From JAAXHB01 sp965214945 (lineage in GTDB: Bacteria; Actinomycetota; Acidimicrobiia; Acidimicrobiales; Aldehydirespiratoraceae): DNA of 64,000 nt. The first letter of the stretch is position 1. Each line of letters opens with the position of its first letter. Below the pieces are notes generated by a model. The model was not told where the DNA came from. It saw only the letters and a program-made list of their open reading frames with translations, and did no database searches. The DNA is taken from the NCBI GenBank assembly GCA_965214945.1, contig OZ244029.1, positions 2,232,001 to 2,296,000 of the forward strand, read 5' to 3'. Positions 16,301 to 24,432 of the stretch are shown here, one piece after another. The position numbers and the translations under genes are program-made.

Positions 16301-19192
16301 TCACACCACCAGGCTGATAATTCGCCGGGGAACGTATTTCTGCTTGCGCAGCGGGCTCCCGCCGATGTGCGCGGCAACGTTGGGCTCGGCTAAAGCGGCG
16401 GCTACGACATCGGCCTCGTCCGCGGAGGCGGCAACCGTCACACGCCCCCTGACTTTGCCATTGACCTGCACGGGCATCACGACGGTGTCCTCAGACAACA
16501 GCGCAGGGTCGGCTGTGGGGAACTCTGCCCAGTTCACCGACTCCGCCCTGCGCTGCGGTGCGGGCTGCCCGGCGCAGAGCCGGTGCCAGAGTTCCTCAGC
16601 GAAGTGCGGCACCAGCGGAGCCAGCATCAACACGAGCGCTTCGGCCACCTCGCGGGGCGCGGCGGCGCCGCGGCGGGTGATCTCGTTGTTCAGCTCTGTG
16701 AGCTTGGCGATCGCCGTGTTGAACCGCATGCCCTCCATGTCGGAACGGACGCCGTGGACTGTGCGATGAAGCAACCTGCTGAGATGCTCGTCGGCGGGCT
16801 CGTCGCTCACCCACAGCTCGCCGCTGCTTTCGTCGATGACGTTGCGCCACACTCGCTGCAACATCCGCTGGGCGCCCACCACCGAGCGCGTCTCCCATGG
16901 CCTGTCCTTGTCGATCGGCCCCATAAACATCTCGTAGAGGCGCAGCGTGTCCGCGCCGTATGAGGCGTACATGTCGTCGGGGGTTACCGAGTTCTTCAGC
17001 GACTTGCCCATCTTCCCGAACTGGCGGGTCACCGGCCGACCCGAATGCCAGAAACCGGCCGCCGCGGAGCCTTCCACCTCGTCCGCGGGGACGTACACGC
17101 CGCGGCTGTCACAGTACGCGGCCGCGAGTATGTAGCCCTGGTTGACGAGCCGCTTGAAAGGCTCCGGCCCCGACACACGGCCCAGGTCGTAGAGCACTTT
17201 GTGCCAGAAGCGGGCGTAGAGCAGGTGCAGCACGGCGTGCTCTACACCGCCGACGTACAAGTCGACCCCGCCCACGCCGTCGCCGGGGTCGCTCATCCAG
17301 TAGCGCTCCACCGCGGGGTCGACAAGCGCTTCGTCGTTAGCGGGATCCAAATAGCGCAGGTAGTACCAGCATGAGCCGGCCCACTGCGGCATGGTGTTAA
17401 GTTCCCGGCGGTAGCGGCGCGGCCCCTCGCCGTCGAGGTCGAGTTCGATATCTGCCCAGCTGTCGACCCGGCTCAGCGGCGGCTTTGGGGCGGAATCCCC
17501 GTCTAAGGCCCGCGGCGCCCAGTCCGTGAGTTCGGGAAGCTCGACGGGAAGCATCTCCTCGGGGAGCCCCACGGGAAGGCCGTCGCTGTCGAACACTACC
17601 GGGAACGGCTCGCCCCAATAGCGCTGACGGCTGAACAGCCAGTCTCTCAGCTTGTGGGTGACCGTGGCCGACCCAAAGCCGGTCTCGGTCAGCCACTCGA
17701 CGATCCTGACGAAGGCGTCGGCCCTGCTGAGCCCATCGAGGAAGCCGGAGTTGATCGAAGCGCCCTCACCGGAATAGGCCTCGTCGTCGGGATGATCCGG
17801 CGGCGGCTGGACGGTTCGGATGATCGGCAGGCCGAAGCGCTTTGCGAAAGCCCAATCGCGCTCGTCCTCGCCAGGCACGGCCATGACCGCGCCGGTGCCG
17901 TAGCCCATCAGCACGTAGTCGGCGACGAACACAGGCACGCGGCTGCCGTTCACCGGCACCACGGCGGAAACACCCAAGTAAACACCGGTCTTGTTGCCGA
18001 TGTCCCGGCGCTCGTCGTCGGTCATTTCAGCAGCGCGGGCCCGGTAGGCGGCGACCGCCTCCGCCGGAGTGGCCGCTCCCGCGGTCCACGCGGGGTCGGT
18101 GCCGGCGGGCCAAGCGTCGGCGGTGAGGACGTCCACGAGCGGGTGCTCTGGCGCGAGCACCATGTAGGTGGTACCGAACACGGTGTCGGGACGGGTGGTG
18201 AAAACGTCAATCACCGGCTCAGCCGCCCCGGAGTCGCTGACCCAGGAGGGCGACGGCGTGTCTGCGCCTTCTGGCTGTGCCGCAAGGAAAGAGATCAGAG
18301 CGCCCTCTGAGCGGCCGATCCAGTTGCGCTGCATCGTCTTGACGGACTCCGGCCAATCGAGCAGGTCGAGGTCTTCGAGCAGGCGATCTGCGTAGGCCGT
18401 GATCCGCAGCATCCACTGTCGCAGCGGACGCCGGAACACCTCGTGGTTGCCGCGCTCGGACCGGCCCTCGGCGGTGACCTCCTCGTTTGCCAGAACCGTG
18501 CCCAGTGCCGGACACCAGTTGACCGGCGCGTCGTCCACGTAGGCGAGACGGTGTTCGTTGATCACCGCAGCTCGCTCCGGCTCGCTCAGCTCCGACCAGA
18601 CGCGGTCGCCCGGCGGCTTGCGCGCGCCTGATTCGAAATCTGCTCTGAGCTCTGAGATCGGGCGGGCGCGGTTGGCGTCGGGGTCGAACCAGGAGTTGAA
18701 GATCAGCAGGAATATCCACTGCGTCCACCGGTAGTAAGCCAAGTCGGTGGTGGCGATCGCCCGGCGCCGGTCGTGGCCGAGCCCCAGCCTGCGCAACTGG
18801 CGGCTCATGTTGGCGATGTTGGCCTCGGTGTTGTGCCTGGGATGCTGCCCGGTCTGGCGGGCGTGCTCCTCCGCGGGCAGCCCGAACGCGTCGAACCCCA
18901 TCGTGTGCAACACGTTGAAGCCCGTCATGCGCTTGAACCGGGCGTACACGTCGGTGGCGATGTAGCCCAGCGGGTGGCCAACATGTAGTCCCGATCCCGA
19001 CGGGTACGGGAACATGTCCATGATGAACAGCTTGGGACGCGTCGCCGCCGGGTTGTCCGGGTCGCTCAGCGATCCCGTCGGGTTTGGGGCTTCATACACG
19101 CCTTGGTCGTCCCAAGCCTGCTGCCACTTCAGCTCGATCTCGGCCGCCATCGCGGCGTCGTAACGGCAGGACGGGACGTCGGCTCGGGGCAT
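16301..19192 (-). CDS. leuS: Leucyl-tRNA synthetase
   Basis: 963 residues from ATG 19192; a second ATG at 19150 is possible. Class I signatures are the HIGH-type motif GSGLHVGHPLGY and the KMSKS-type motif GKMGKSLKNSV (KMGKS here). The connective-peptide editing domain includes TTRPDTVFGTTYMVLAPEHPL and the family's conserved DAFGLPAEEHA. The C-terminal anticodon-binding and LeuRS tail (VQVNGKVRGRVTV) are complete. It charges tRNA-Leu in the cytoplasm and edits mischarged amino acids. A strong hairpin lies 56-90 bases upstream of the start. Confidence 0.96.
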   Translation of the reverse strand: MPRADVPSCRYDAAMAAEIELKWQQAWDDQGVYEAPNPTGSLSDPDNPAATRPKLFIMDMFPYPSGSGLHVGHPLGYIATDVYARFKRMTGFNVLHTMGFDAFGLPAEEHARQTGQHPRHNTEANIANMSRQLRRLGLGHDRRRAIATTDLAYYRWTQWIFLLIFNSWFDPDANRARPISELRADFESGARKPPGDRVWSELSEPERAAVINEHRLAYVDDAPVNWCPALGTVLANEEVTAEGRSERGNHEVFRRPLRQWMLRITAYADRLLEDLDLLDWPESVKTMQRNWIGRSEGALISFLAAQPEGADTPSPSWVSDSGAAEPVIDVFTTRPDTVFGTTYMVLAPEHPLVDVLTADAWPAGTDPAWTAGAATPAEAVAAYRARAAEMTDDERRDIGNKTGVYLGVSAVVPVNGSRVPVFVADYVLMGYGTGAVMAVPGEDERDWAFAKRFGLPIIRTVQPPPDHPDDEAYSGEGASINSGFLDGLSRADAFVRIVEWLTETGFGSATVTHKLRDWLFSRQRYWGEPFPVVFDSDGLPVGLPEEMLPVELPELTDWAPRALDGDSAPKPPLSRVDSWADIELDLDGEGPRRYRRELNTMPQWAGSCWYYLRYLDPANDEALVDPAVERYWMSDPGDGVGGVDLYVGGVEHAVLHLLYARFWHKVLYDLGRVSGPEPFKRLVNQGYILAAAYCDSRGVYVPADEVEGSAAAGFWHSGRPVTRQFGKMGKSLKNSVTPDDMYASYGADTLRLYEMFMGPIDKDRPWETRSVVGAQRMLQRVWRNVIDESSGELWVSDEPADEHLSRLLHRTVHGVRSDMEGMRFNTAIAKLTELNNEITRRGAAAPREVAEALVLMLAPLVPHFAEELWHRLCAGQPAPQRRAESVNWAEFPTADPALLSEDTVVMPVQVNGKVRGRVTVAASADEADVVAAALAEPNVAAHIGGSPLRKQKYVPRRIISLVV

Positions 19193-19247
19193 CTCTTCAA
19201 GGTTAGAAGCCTTCGGCACGCCGCAGGCGCCGGGACGCTCTCTGCTG

Positions 19248-19282
19248 CGCTCGGGGCACCGCCGTCGGCGGTGCCCCGAGCG
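19248..19282. promoter_or_regulatory. Strong hairpin in leuS leader region
   Basis: A 16-base-pair perfect stem with a GTC loop (core CGGGGCACCGCC/GGCGGTGCCCCG) lies upstream of leuS. On the leuS transcript it would form in the 5' leader. I see no T-box element, so attenuation is only a possibility; an insulating terminator between the divergent units is equally likely. Confidence 0.55.
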
Positions 19283-19302
19283 GCTTCGCATTTACCAACC
19301 CT

Positions 19303-19322
19303 GTGGTACAGTTCTGTTCCAC
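19303..19322. promoter_or_regulatory. Palindromic operator-like site before the corrinoid operon
   Basis: GTGGTACAGTTCTGTTCCAC is a 20-base near-perfect palindrome (one mismatched pair) in the divergent region 19193-19469 between leuS and the corrinoid-protein gene. Its size and symmetry suit a dimeric repressor. No regulator gene is adjacent, so its binder is unknown. Confidence 0.5.
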
Positions 19323-19469
19323 ATTGCGGGACAGGTCCGCAGTACGGAACGCACTACGGCAACGCTTTATGACAACGCTCTACTTCTAGGGCGCTGGCAG
19401 CCGGGGTTGCGGCGGCCCGTACACCAGTGCGCCATGTCACATCTCGACCAACGGGGAGGGCCCAGCCGG

Positions 19470-20219
19470 ATGACCGACACCCTTGAAGCCGCCAATGCCA
19501 TCGATGAGATCGCACAATTCGGCGAAGAAGAGGAATACGACGATCTGGACCTGTCGAGCCTCGATGACGACGAGCTCACCGAGCAGATGCACGATGATCT
19601 CTACGACGGGTTAGCCGACGAGATCGCGGAGGGCACGAACATTCTGCTGGAGCGCGGCTGGCCGGCCGACAAAGTGCTCAACGACGCTCTCGTCGAAGGC
19701 ATGCGCATCGTCGGCATCGACTTCCGCGACGGCATCCTGTTCGTTCCCGAAGTGTTACTGGCAGCCAACGCCATGAAGGCGGGGATGGCGATACTGCGGC
19801 CGCTACTGGCTGAGACCGGCGCTGAGCCCATCGGAAGCGTCGTGATAGGCACCGTAAAGGGCGACATCCACGACATCGGCAAGAACCTCGTGGCGATGAT
19901 GCTGGAGGGGGCGGGATTTGAGGTGTTCGACCTCGGAATAAACACCGACGCTGAGGAATTCTTGGCCGCTCTCGACGAGCACAAGCCCGACATCTTGGGC
20001 ATGTCGGCGCTGTTGACCACCACCATGCCCTACATGAAAGTGGTGATCGAGACCTTGATCGAAAAGGGGCTGCGCGACAAATACATCATCTTGGTGGGGG
20101 GCGCGCCCCTTAACGAGGAGTTCGGCGCGGCCATCGGCGCGGATGCCTACTGCCGTGACGCGGCTGTAGCCGCCGAGACGGCCAAGGCGCTGATCACCGC
20201 TCGCCGCGCCGCCGCCTGA
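19470..20219 (+). CDS. Corrinoid (B12-binding) methyl-carrier protein
   Basis: 249 residues from ATG 19470, with GGGGAGGG about 11 bases upstream. An acidic leader (about 1-45) precedes the helical cap domain (ILLERGWPADKVLNDALVEGM) and the Rossmann B12 domain with the base-off/His-on motif GDIHDIGKNLVAMMLEGAG (DxHxxG), then LSALLTTTMPYM-like and VGGAPLNEEFGAAIGADAY. It is the MtbC/MttC type of methyl carrier: a substrate methyl group is transferred to its cobalt by an MttB-type enzyme and then on to folate. The gene starts the operon that encodes those partners. Confidence 0.92.
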   Translation: MTDTLEAANAIDEIAQFGEEEEYDDLDLSSLDDDELTEQMHDDLYDGLADEIAEGTNILLERGWPADKVLNDALVEGMRIVGIDFRDGILFVPEVLLAANAMKAGMAILRPLLAETGAEPIGSVVIGTVKGDIHDIGKNLVAMMLEGAGFEVFDLGINTDAEEFLAALDEHKPDILGMSALLTTTMPYMKVVIETLIEKGLRDKYIILVGGAPLNEEFGAAIGADAYCRDAAVAAETAKALITARRAAA

Positions 20220-20872
20220 TGCCGCCGGCCGCGGCGGCTGAGCCCAAGCTGGGGGTTCTGCCCAAGCCGAGGGTTCTGATAATTGCCTGTGGCGCGCTGG
20301 CCCGAGAGCTGCGCGACATCACGCAGGGTTTCGATCACCTCACGCTGGAATGCCTGCCGGCCAAGCTCCACAACCGTCCCGAGCAGATACCGGACGCGGT
20401 GCGCCGACGCGTGCGCGCCGCACGTGCCAGCGGCCGGTTCCACACCATCCTGGTGGGCTACATGGACTGCGGAACCGGCGGCCTGCTCGACAGGGTCTGC
20501 GCTGAGGAGGGCGTCGAGCGCCTTCCCGGGCCCCACTGCTACGAGCTTTATGCCGGCGCGGCCCGCTTCGCTGCATGGCAAGACGACGAGCCCGGCACGT
20601 TCTACCTGACCGACTACATAGTGAGGCACTTCGACCGGCTGGTGATGGACGGCCTCGGCATCAGCGACCACCCTGAGCTGCGAGACATGTACTTCGGCAA
20701 CTACACCCGCGTGATCCATCTCGCCCAGACCGACGACGAGCGCCTCGACCGCAAGGCGCGACAGGCCGCGGATCGCCTCGGACTGCGGCACGAACGCGTT
20801 CGCACGGGCTTCGGTGGCCTGGATTGGAGCGTGGTGGAGCTAAGCAGCAAGCCGCCCGCTCTGACGCGATGA
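20219..20872 (+). CDS. DUF1638 family protein
   Basis: 217 residues. It matches the DUF1638 family, which is routinely encoded beside corrinoid methyltransferases: VLIIACGALARELRD, LPAKLHNRPEQIPDAV, ILVGYMDCGTGGLLD, PHCYELYAG and YLTDYIVRHFDRL. Conserved Cys, His and Glu residues suggest metal or ligand binding, but the function is not established. Its ATG overlaps the corrinoid-protein stop (TGATG), indicating coupled translation and matched amounts. Confidence 0.85.
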   Translation: MPPAAAAEPKLGVLPKPRVLIIACGALARELRDITQGFDHLTLECLPAKLHNRPEQIPDAVRRRVRAARASGRFHTILVGYMDCGTGGLLDRVCAEEGVERLPGPHCYELYAGAARFAAWQDDEPGTFYLTDYIVRHFDRLVMDGLGISDHPELRDMYFGNYTRVIHLAQTDDERLDRKARQAADRLGLRHERVRTGFGGLDWSVVELSSKPPALTR

Positions 20873-21007
20873 TCCGCCTGACGGAGGCCGGGTGATCAGG
20901 TGGGCGGCGGCCGGCGAGACTCGAACCCGCGCCTGGGCCCCGCGAGCGACGCCGCCGTGCCGGCGCGCCGAGGCCGGCGGCGCCGAAGCCGAGCGGGCGG
21001 CCTGGTA

Positions 21008-21331
21008 GTGATCTCTTGGCGCGACATCCCCGCCCAGGTCAACGCGTCCGCATCGGGCGCGAGGGTGCAGCGCATACTCCCCCGGCGCTTCCAGCGCGCT
21101 ATCGACCGGGCCGCGATGGTGGCCGGCAAGACGCAGGCGTCGCAGTACGTGGGCGAGTGGCGGCGCAGCGTTGTCAACGCAGGCAACCCCGACCCTGAGA
21201 TCTCAGCCCGCGAGGCTGCCGCGAAGCTTGAGGAGGCGTTTCCCATGGAACGGCTCAACAAGTTCGTGAAGGCCGGCGGCTGGGATCCGGACCGGGCCGA
21301 ATCGCACGCACCGCAGGAGGATCCGAAGTGA
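21008..21331 (+). CDS. PF13769-type small protein (so-called virulence factor)
   Basis: 107 residues from GTG 21008. VISWRDIPAQVNA, LPRRFQRAIDRAAMVAGK and YVGEWRR match the small family annotated as virulence factor (PF13769), which usually sits beside DUF1638 and methyltransferase genes; the virulence label is historical. An in-frame GTG at 20900 would add a basic low-complexity 36-residue leader that includes an antisense-tRNA-like peptide, so the shorter start is preferred, though neither has a good ribosome-binding site. It overlaps the next start (GTGA). Confidence 0.7.
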   Translation: MISWRDIPAQVNASASGARVQRILPRRFQRAIDRAAMVAGKTQASQYVGEWRRSVVNAGNPDPEISAREAAAKLEEAFPMERLNKFVKAGGWDPDRAESHAPQEDPK

Positions 21332-22233
21332 CCGACACCGTGGTCAGCTCCGCTACGAGAGAAGCGGTGATCGGCTTCGACCGGCCCTTCGTGATGATCG
21401 GCGAGCGCATCAACCCAACCGGACGGAAGCTGCTGGCCGCCGAGATGCGAGCCGGCGACTTCAGCCGCGTCGAGGCCGACGCGCTCGCCCAGACCGCAGC
21501 CGGCGCCCACATGCTCGACGTCAACGCCGGCATCCCGCTGGCCGACGAGCCGGCGCTGCTGGCGCGGGCCGTGAAGCTGGTCCAGCAGGTGACCGACGTG
21601 CCGCTGTCGATCGATTCGTCGATCGTCGAGGCCCTCGAGGCGGCCATCGCGGTGTACGAAGGCAAGCCGCTGATCAACTCCGTGACCGGCGAGAACGAGG
21701 TGATGGAGCGAGTGCTTCCGCTGGTGGCGCGCCACCGGGCCGCGGTGGTGGCCATCTCAAACGACGAGACCGGCATCAGCGAAGACCCGGATGTCCGCTT
21801 CGCGGTGGCCCAAAGAATCGTGCAGCGCGCCGCCGATCATGGGATTCCCGCCCACGACGTGGTGGTCGACCCGCTTGTGATGCCCATCGGCGCCATGCGC
21901 ACAGCAGGCCAGCAAGTCTTCCGGCTTGTGCGGCGTCTGCGCGGTGAGCTCGGCGTGAACACCACCTGCGGCGCCAGCAATGTGAGCTTCGGCCTGCCGG
22001 CTCGCCACGCGATCACCGGCACGTTCCTGTCGATGGCGATCAGCGCGGGGATGACCTCGGCGATCATGAACCCGCTGCACCCTGAAGTGAAGAGGTCGGT
22101 GATGGCAGCGAATGTGCTCACCGGCCGCGACCGTGATTGCGCCGAGTGGATCGCGGAGCACCGCGACCCCGCGTCGGCGCGCTCCCGGACGACTTCTCGG
22201 ACGCGGCGGCGACGGCGACGCCGCTCGGTCTGA
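21328..22233 (+). CDS. Pterin-binding methyltransferase (methyl-THF:corrinoid type)
   Basis: 301 residues, GTG start overlapping the previous stop. It has the dihydropteroate-synthase-like barrel seen in MtgA and the methyl-H4folate sites of MetH/AcsE: MIGERINPTGRKLL, HMLDVNAGIPL, PLSIDSSIVEALEAAI, PLINSVTGENE, DVVVDPLVMPIG and TCGASNVSFGLP. It should move methyl groups between the corrinoid protein and tetrahydrofolate in the cytoplasm, linking methylated amines to the folate pool. The last 20 residues are a run of Arg/Ser/Thr that looks like an unstructured tail. Confidence 0.88.
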   Translation: MTDTVVSSATREAVIGFDRPFVMIGERINPTGRKLLAAEMRAGDFSRVEADALAQTAAGAHMLDVNAGIPLADEPALLARAVKLVQQVTDVPLSIDSSIVEALEAAIAVYEGKPLINSVTGENEVMERVLPLVARHRAAVVAISNDETGISEDPDVRFAVAQRIVQRAADHGIPAHDVVVDPLVMPIGAMRTAGQQVFRLVRRLRGELGVNTTCGASNVSFGLPARHAITGTFLSMAISAGMTSAIMNPLHPEVKRSVMAANVLTGRDRDCAEWIAEHRDPASARSRTTSRTRRRRRRRSV

Positions 22234-22268
22234 AGCCGACGCGCCGCCCGTGGTCGCCTGAGGTCGTC

Positions 22269-24341
22269 ATGGCCCCGGAGGTCGACGAGCCGCCCCGCAG
22301 AATGCGTGTGGTGTTCACACCGGCGGGCATCAGCGTGACCGCAGCGCCGGGCGCGACGGTGCTCGACGCGGCCAGGGCGGGCGGCGTAGACCTCGACTCC
22401 GTCTGCGGCGGCAGAGGTCTGTGCGGACGCTGCCAGGTGTCGGCTGTGGAGGGCGAACTGGCCAAGTGGGGCATCGTCAGCCGAGCCAGCGCCCTATCAC
22501 GGCCCGGCCCGACAGAACGGCGCTATCGGGGCCGACGCCCAATCGCCGAGGGCTGCCGCCTCGGCTGCCAAGCGCTGGTGCTCGACGACGTCGTCATCGA
22601 CGTGCCGGCGGCCAGCCAGGTGCACCGGCCCGTGGTGCGCAAGCAGATCGATCTCGGCGATGTGGCGGTCGATCCGTCTGTGACTCTGCATTATGTTGAG
22701 GTGCCGGCCGCGGTGCTGGGCGACGAGATGGCCGACGCGGACGCGATCGCCGCGGCGCTTGACTCCGAATGGGGACTGCCCGGTGTGGAGTTCGGTATTC
22801 GCTCCCTCACCCAGGCGGGTCCCGCCCTTGCCGCCGGCGGGCGTGCGGCCACCGTTGCCGTCCACGACCGCAGGCGCGTGCTCGCGGTGCGGCCCAGCTA
22901 CTCCGATGCGGCCTACGGCGCGGCGGTCGACGTGGGCTCCACCACCGTCGCGGGCTACCTGCTCGAGCTCGCCACCGGCGATGTGGCGGCAACCGCCGGG
23001 CGGATGAACCCGCAAATCCGCTTCGGTGAGGACCTGATGAGCCGTGTGTCGTATGTGATGATGAACCCCGGAGGCGATGCCGAGCTGACGGCCGCAGTGC
23101 GCGGGGCCATCGACGAACTCGTCGGTGAGCTGTGCGAGACCGCCGCCACCGACCGCGCCTATGTGCACGACCTGGTTGTGGTCGGCAACCCGATCATGCA
23201 CCATCTCGTTCTGGGCATCGACCCGACGCCGCTGGGGACGGCGCCGTTCACCCTCGCCACTAGCAAGGCTGTTAGGGGCAGGGCCTCAGACATCGGAGTT
23301 GACCTGCCGAACGCCGCTCTGTACGTCGGCCCGTGCATCGCCGGGCACGTCGGCGCTGACGCTGCGGCGGTGACGCTGTCGGAGGGGCCGCACCGCTCCT
23401 CGGCGCCGATGCTTGTGGTGGACGTCGGCACCAACGCCGAGATCGTGCTCGGCGACGGCCGTCAGGTGTTGGCCGCGTCGAGCCCCACCGGACCGGCGTT
23501 CGAAGGGGCGCAGATCAGCTGCGGGCAGCGAGCCACAGCGGGTGCCATAGAGCGCCTGCGGATCAGCCCGCAGACTCTTGAGCCGCGCTTCAAGGTGATC
23601 GGCTGCGACAAGTGGTCTGACGAACCGGGTTTCGACGCGGCGCTCGCTAAAGCCGGGCTTGAAGCGTCGGGGCTCTGTGGCTCCGGGATCATAGAGGCGA
23701 TCGCTGAGATGTTCCTCGCTGGGATTATCGACCGCCACGGGGTGATATCCGGCGCGCTGACGAAGCGGACTGCACGCGTGGAAGCCGATGGCCGCACCTT
23801 CAGCTACGTGCTGCAGCGCAGCCCAATCCGACTGGCGATCACCCAGAACGATGTGCGGGCCATCCAGCTGGCCAAGGCTGCTCTTCGGGCCGGCATCGAC
23901 CTGCTACTGGAGCACTCCGAGATACGCCGTGTGCGCGACATCCGCTTGGCCGGGGCCTTCGGCACTCACATCAGCCCGGTGCATGCCATGGTGCTGGGAC
24001 TCGTCCCCGACGCGCCCGCCGGAGGAGTGCGGGCAGTGGGCAACGCCTCGGGCACGGGCGCCGCGCGGATGCTGCTGTCGAGGCGCCAGCGCGCCGAGAT
24101 CGAGGCGACGGTGAACTCGATCGTCAAGATCGAGACCGCCACGCAGCCCCGCTTTCAGGAGCTGTTCGTCGCGGCGATGGCGTTCCCGCACGAAACCGCC
24201 CCCACGCCGTACCTGGCCGAAGCCGTGAACCTTCCCGACCCCGCGGTGAGCGCGGGCACCGCCGGCCGGAGCGCCCGCAACGCGGCCTCGGGGGCGAGAC
24301 GTCGGCGACGCAGGCGCGCAACGGCGCGTCCAGGCGGCTGA
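22269..24341 (+). CDS. Corrinoid-activating ASKHA protein with 2Fe-2S domain (RamA/RACo-like)
   Basis: 690 residues from ATG 22269 (GAGG six bases upstream). The N-terminal ferredoxin domain has Cys ligands in SVCGGRGLCGRC plus CRLGCQAL. The middle linker leads to two ASKHA ATPase segments, AAVDVGSTTVAGYLLEL and LVVDVGTNAEIVLGD, with ASSPTGPAFEGAQI and CGSGIIEAIAEM. Such proteins use ATP to reduce inactive Co(II) corrinoid to Co(I). Next to the corrinoid protein and both methyltransferases it completes the system. A TTG start at 22137 would overlap the previous gene and add basic residues. The C-terminus is an Arg-rich tail. Confidence 0.9.
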   Translation: MAPEVDEPPRRMRVVFTPAGISVTAAPGATVLDAARAGGVDLDSVCGGRGLCGRCQVSAVEGELAKWGIVSRASALSRPGPTERRYRGRRPIAEGCRLGCQALVLDDVVIDVPAASQVHRPVVRKQIDLGDVAVDPSVTLHYVEVPAAVLGDEMADADAIAAALDSEWGLPGVEFGIRSLTQAGPALAAGGRAATVAVHDRRRVLAVRPSYSDAAYGAAVDVGSTTVAGYLLELATGDVAATAGRMNPQIRFGEDLMSRVSYVMMNPGGDAELTAAVRGAIDELVGELCETAATDRAYVHDLVVVGNPIMHHLVLGIDPTPLGTAPFTLATSKAVRGRASDIGVDLPNAALYVGPCIAGHVGADAAAVTLSEGPHRSSAPMLVVDVGTNAEIVLGDGRQVLAASSPTGPAFEGAQISCGQRATAGAIERLRISPQTLEPRFKVIGCDKWSDEPGFDAALAKAGLEASGLCGSGIIEAIAEMFLAGIIDRHGVISGALTKRTARVEADGRTFSYVLQRSPIRLAITQNDVRAIQLAKAALRAGIDLLLEHSEIRRVRDIRLAGAFGTHISPVHAMVLGLVPDAPAGGVRAVGNASGTGAARMLLSRRQRAEIEATVNSIVKIETATQPRFQELFVAAMAFPHETAPTPYLAEAVNLPDPAVSAGTAGRSARNAASGARRRRRRRATARPGG

Positions 24342-24432
24342 GCGTGGCCCGCCGGCCGGCCGCGTGCGCCGGTGAGCGCCGCCGACACGAGCGAGACAAC
24401 CGATCTGCCAACCGACTAGCGAGAGAGGCGCG

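Noticed and set aside
20900..20975. tRNA-like segment on the minus strand (GCGGGTTCGAGTCTCGC T-arm; the plus frame reads RDSNPR)
   Set aside because: Only the T-arm forms. No matching acceptor, D-arm or anticodon arm could be drawn in the 75 bases, so at most a tRNA remnant.
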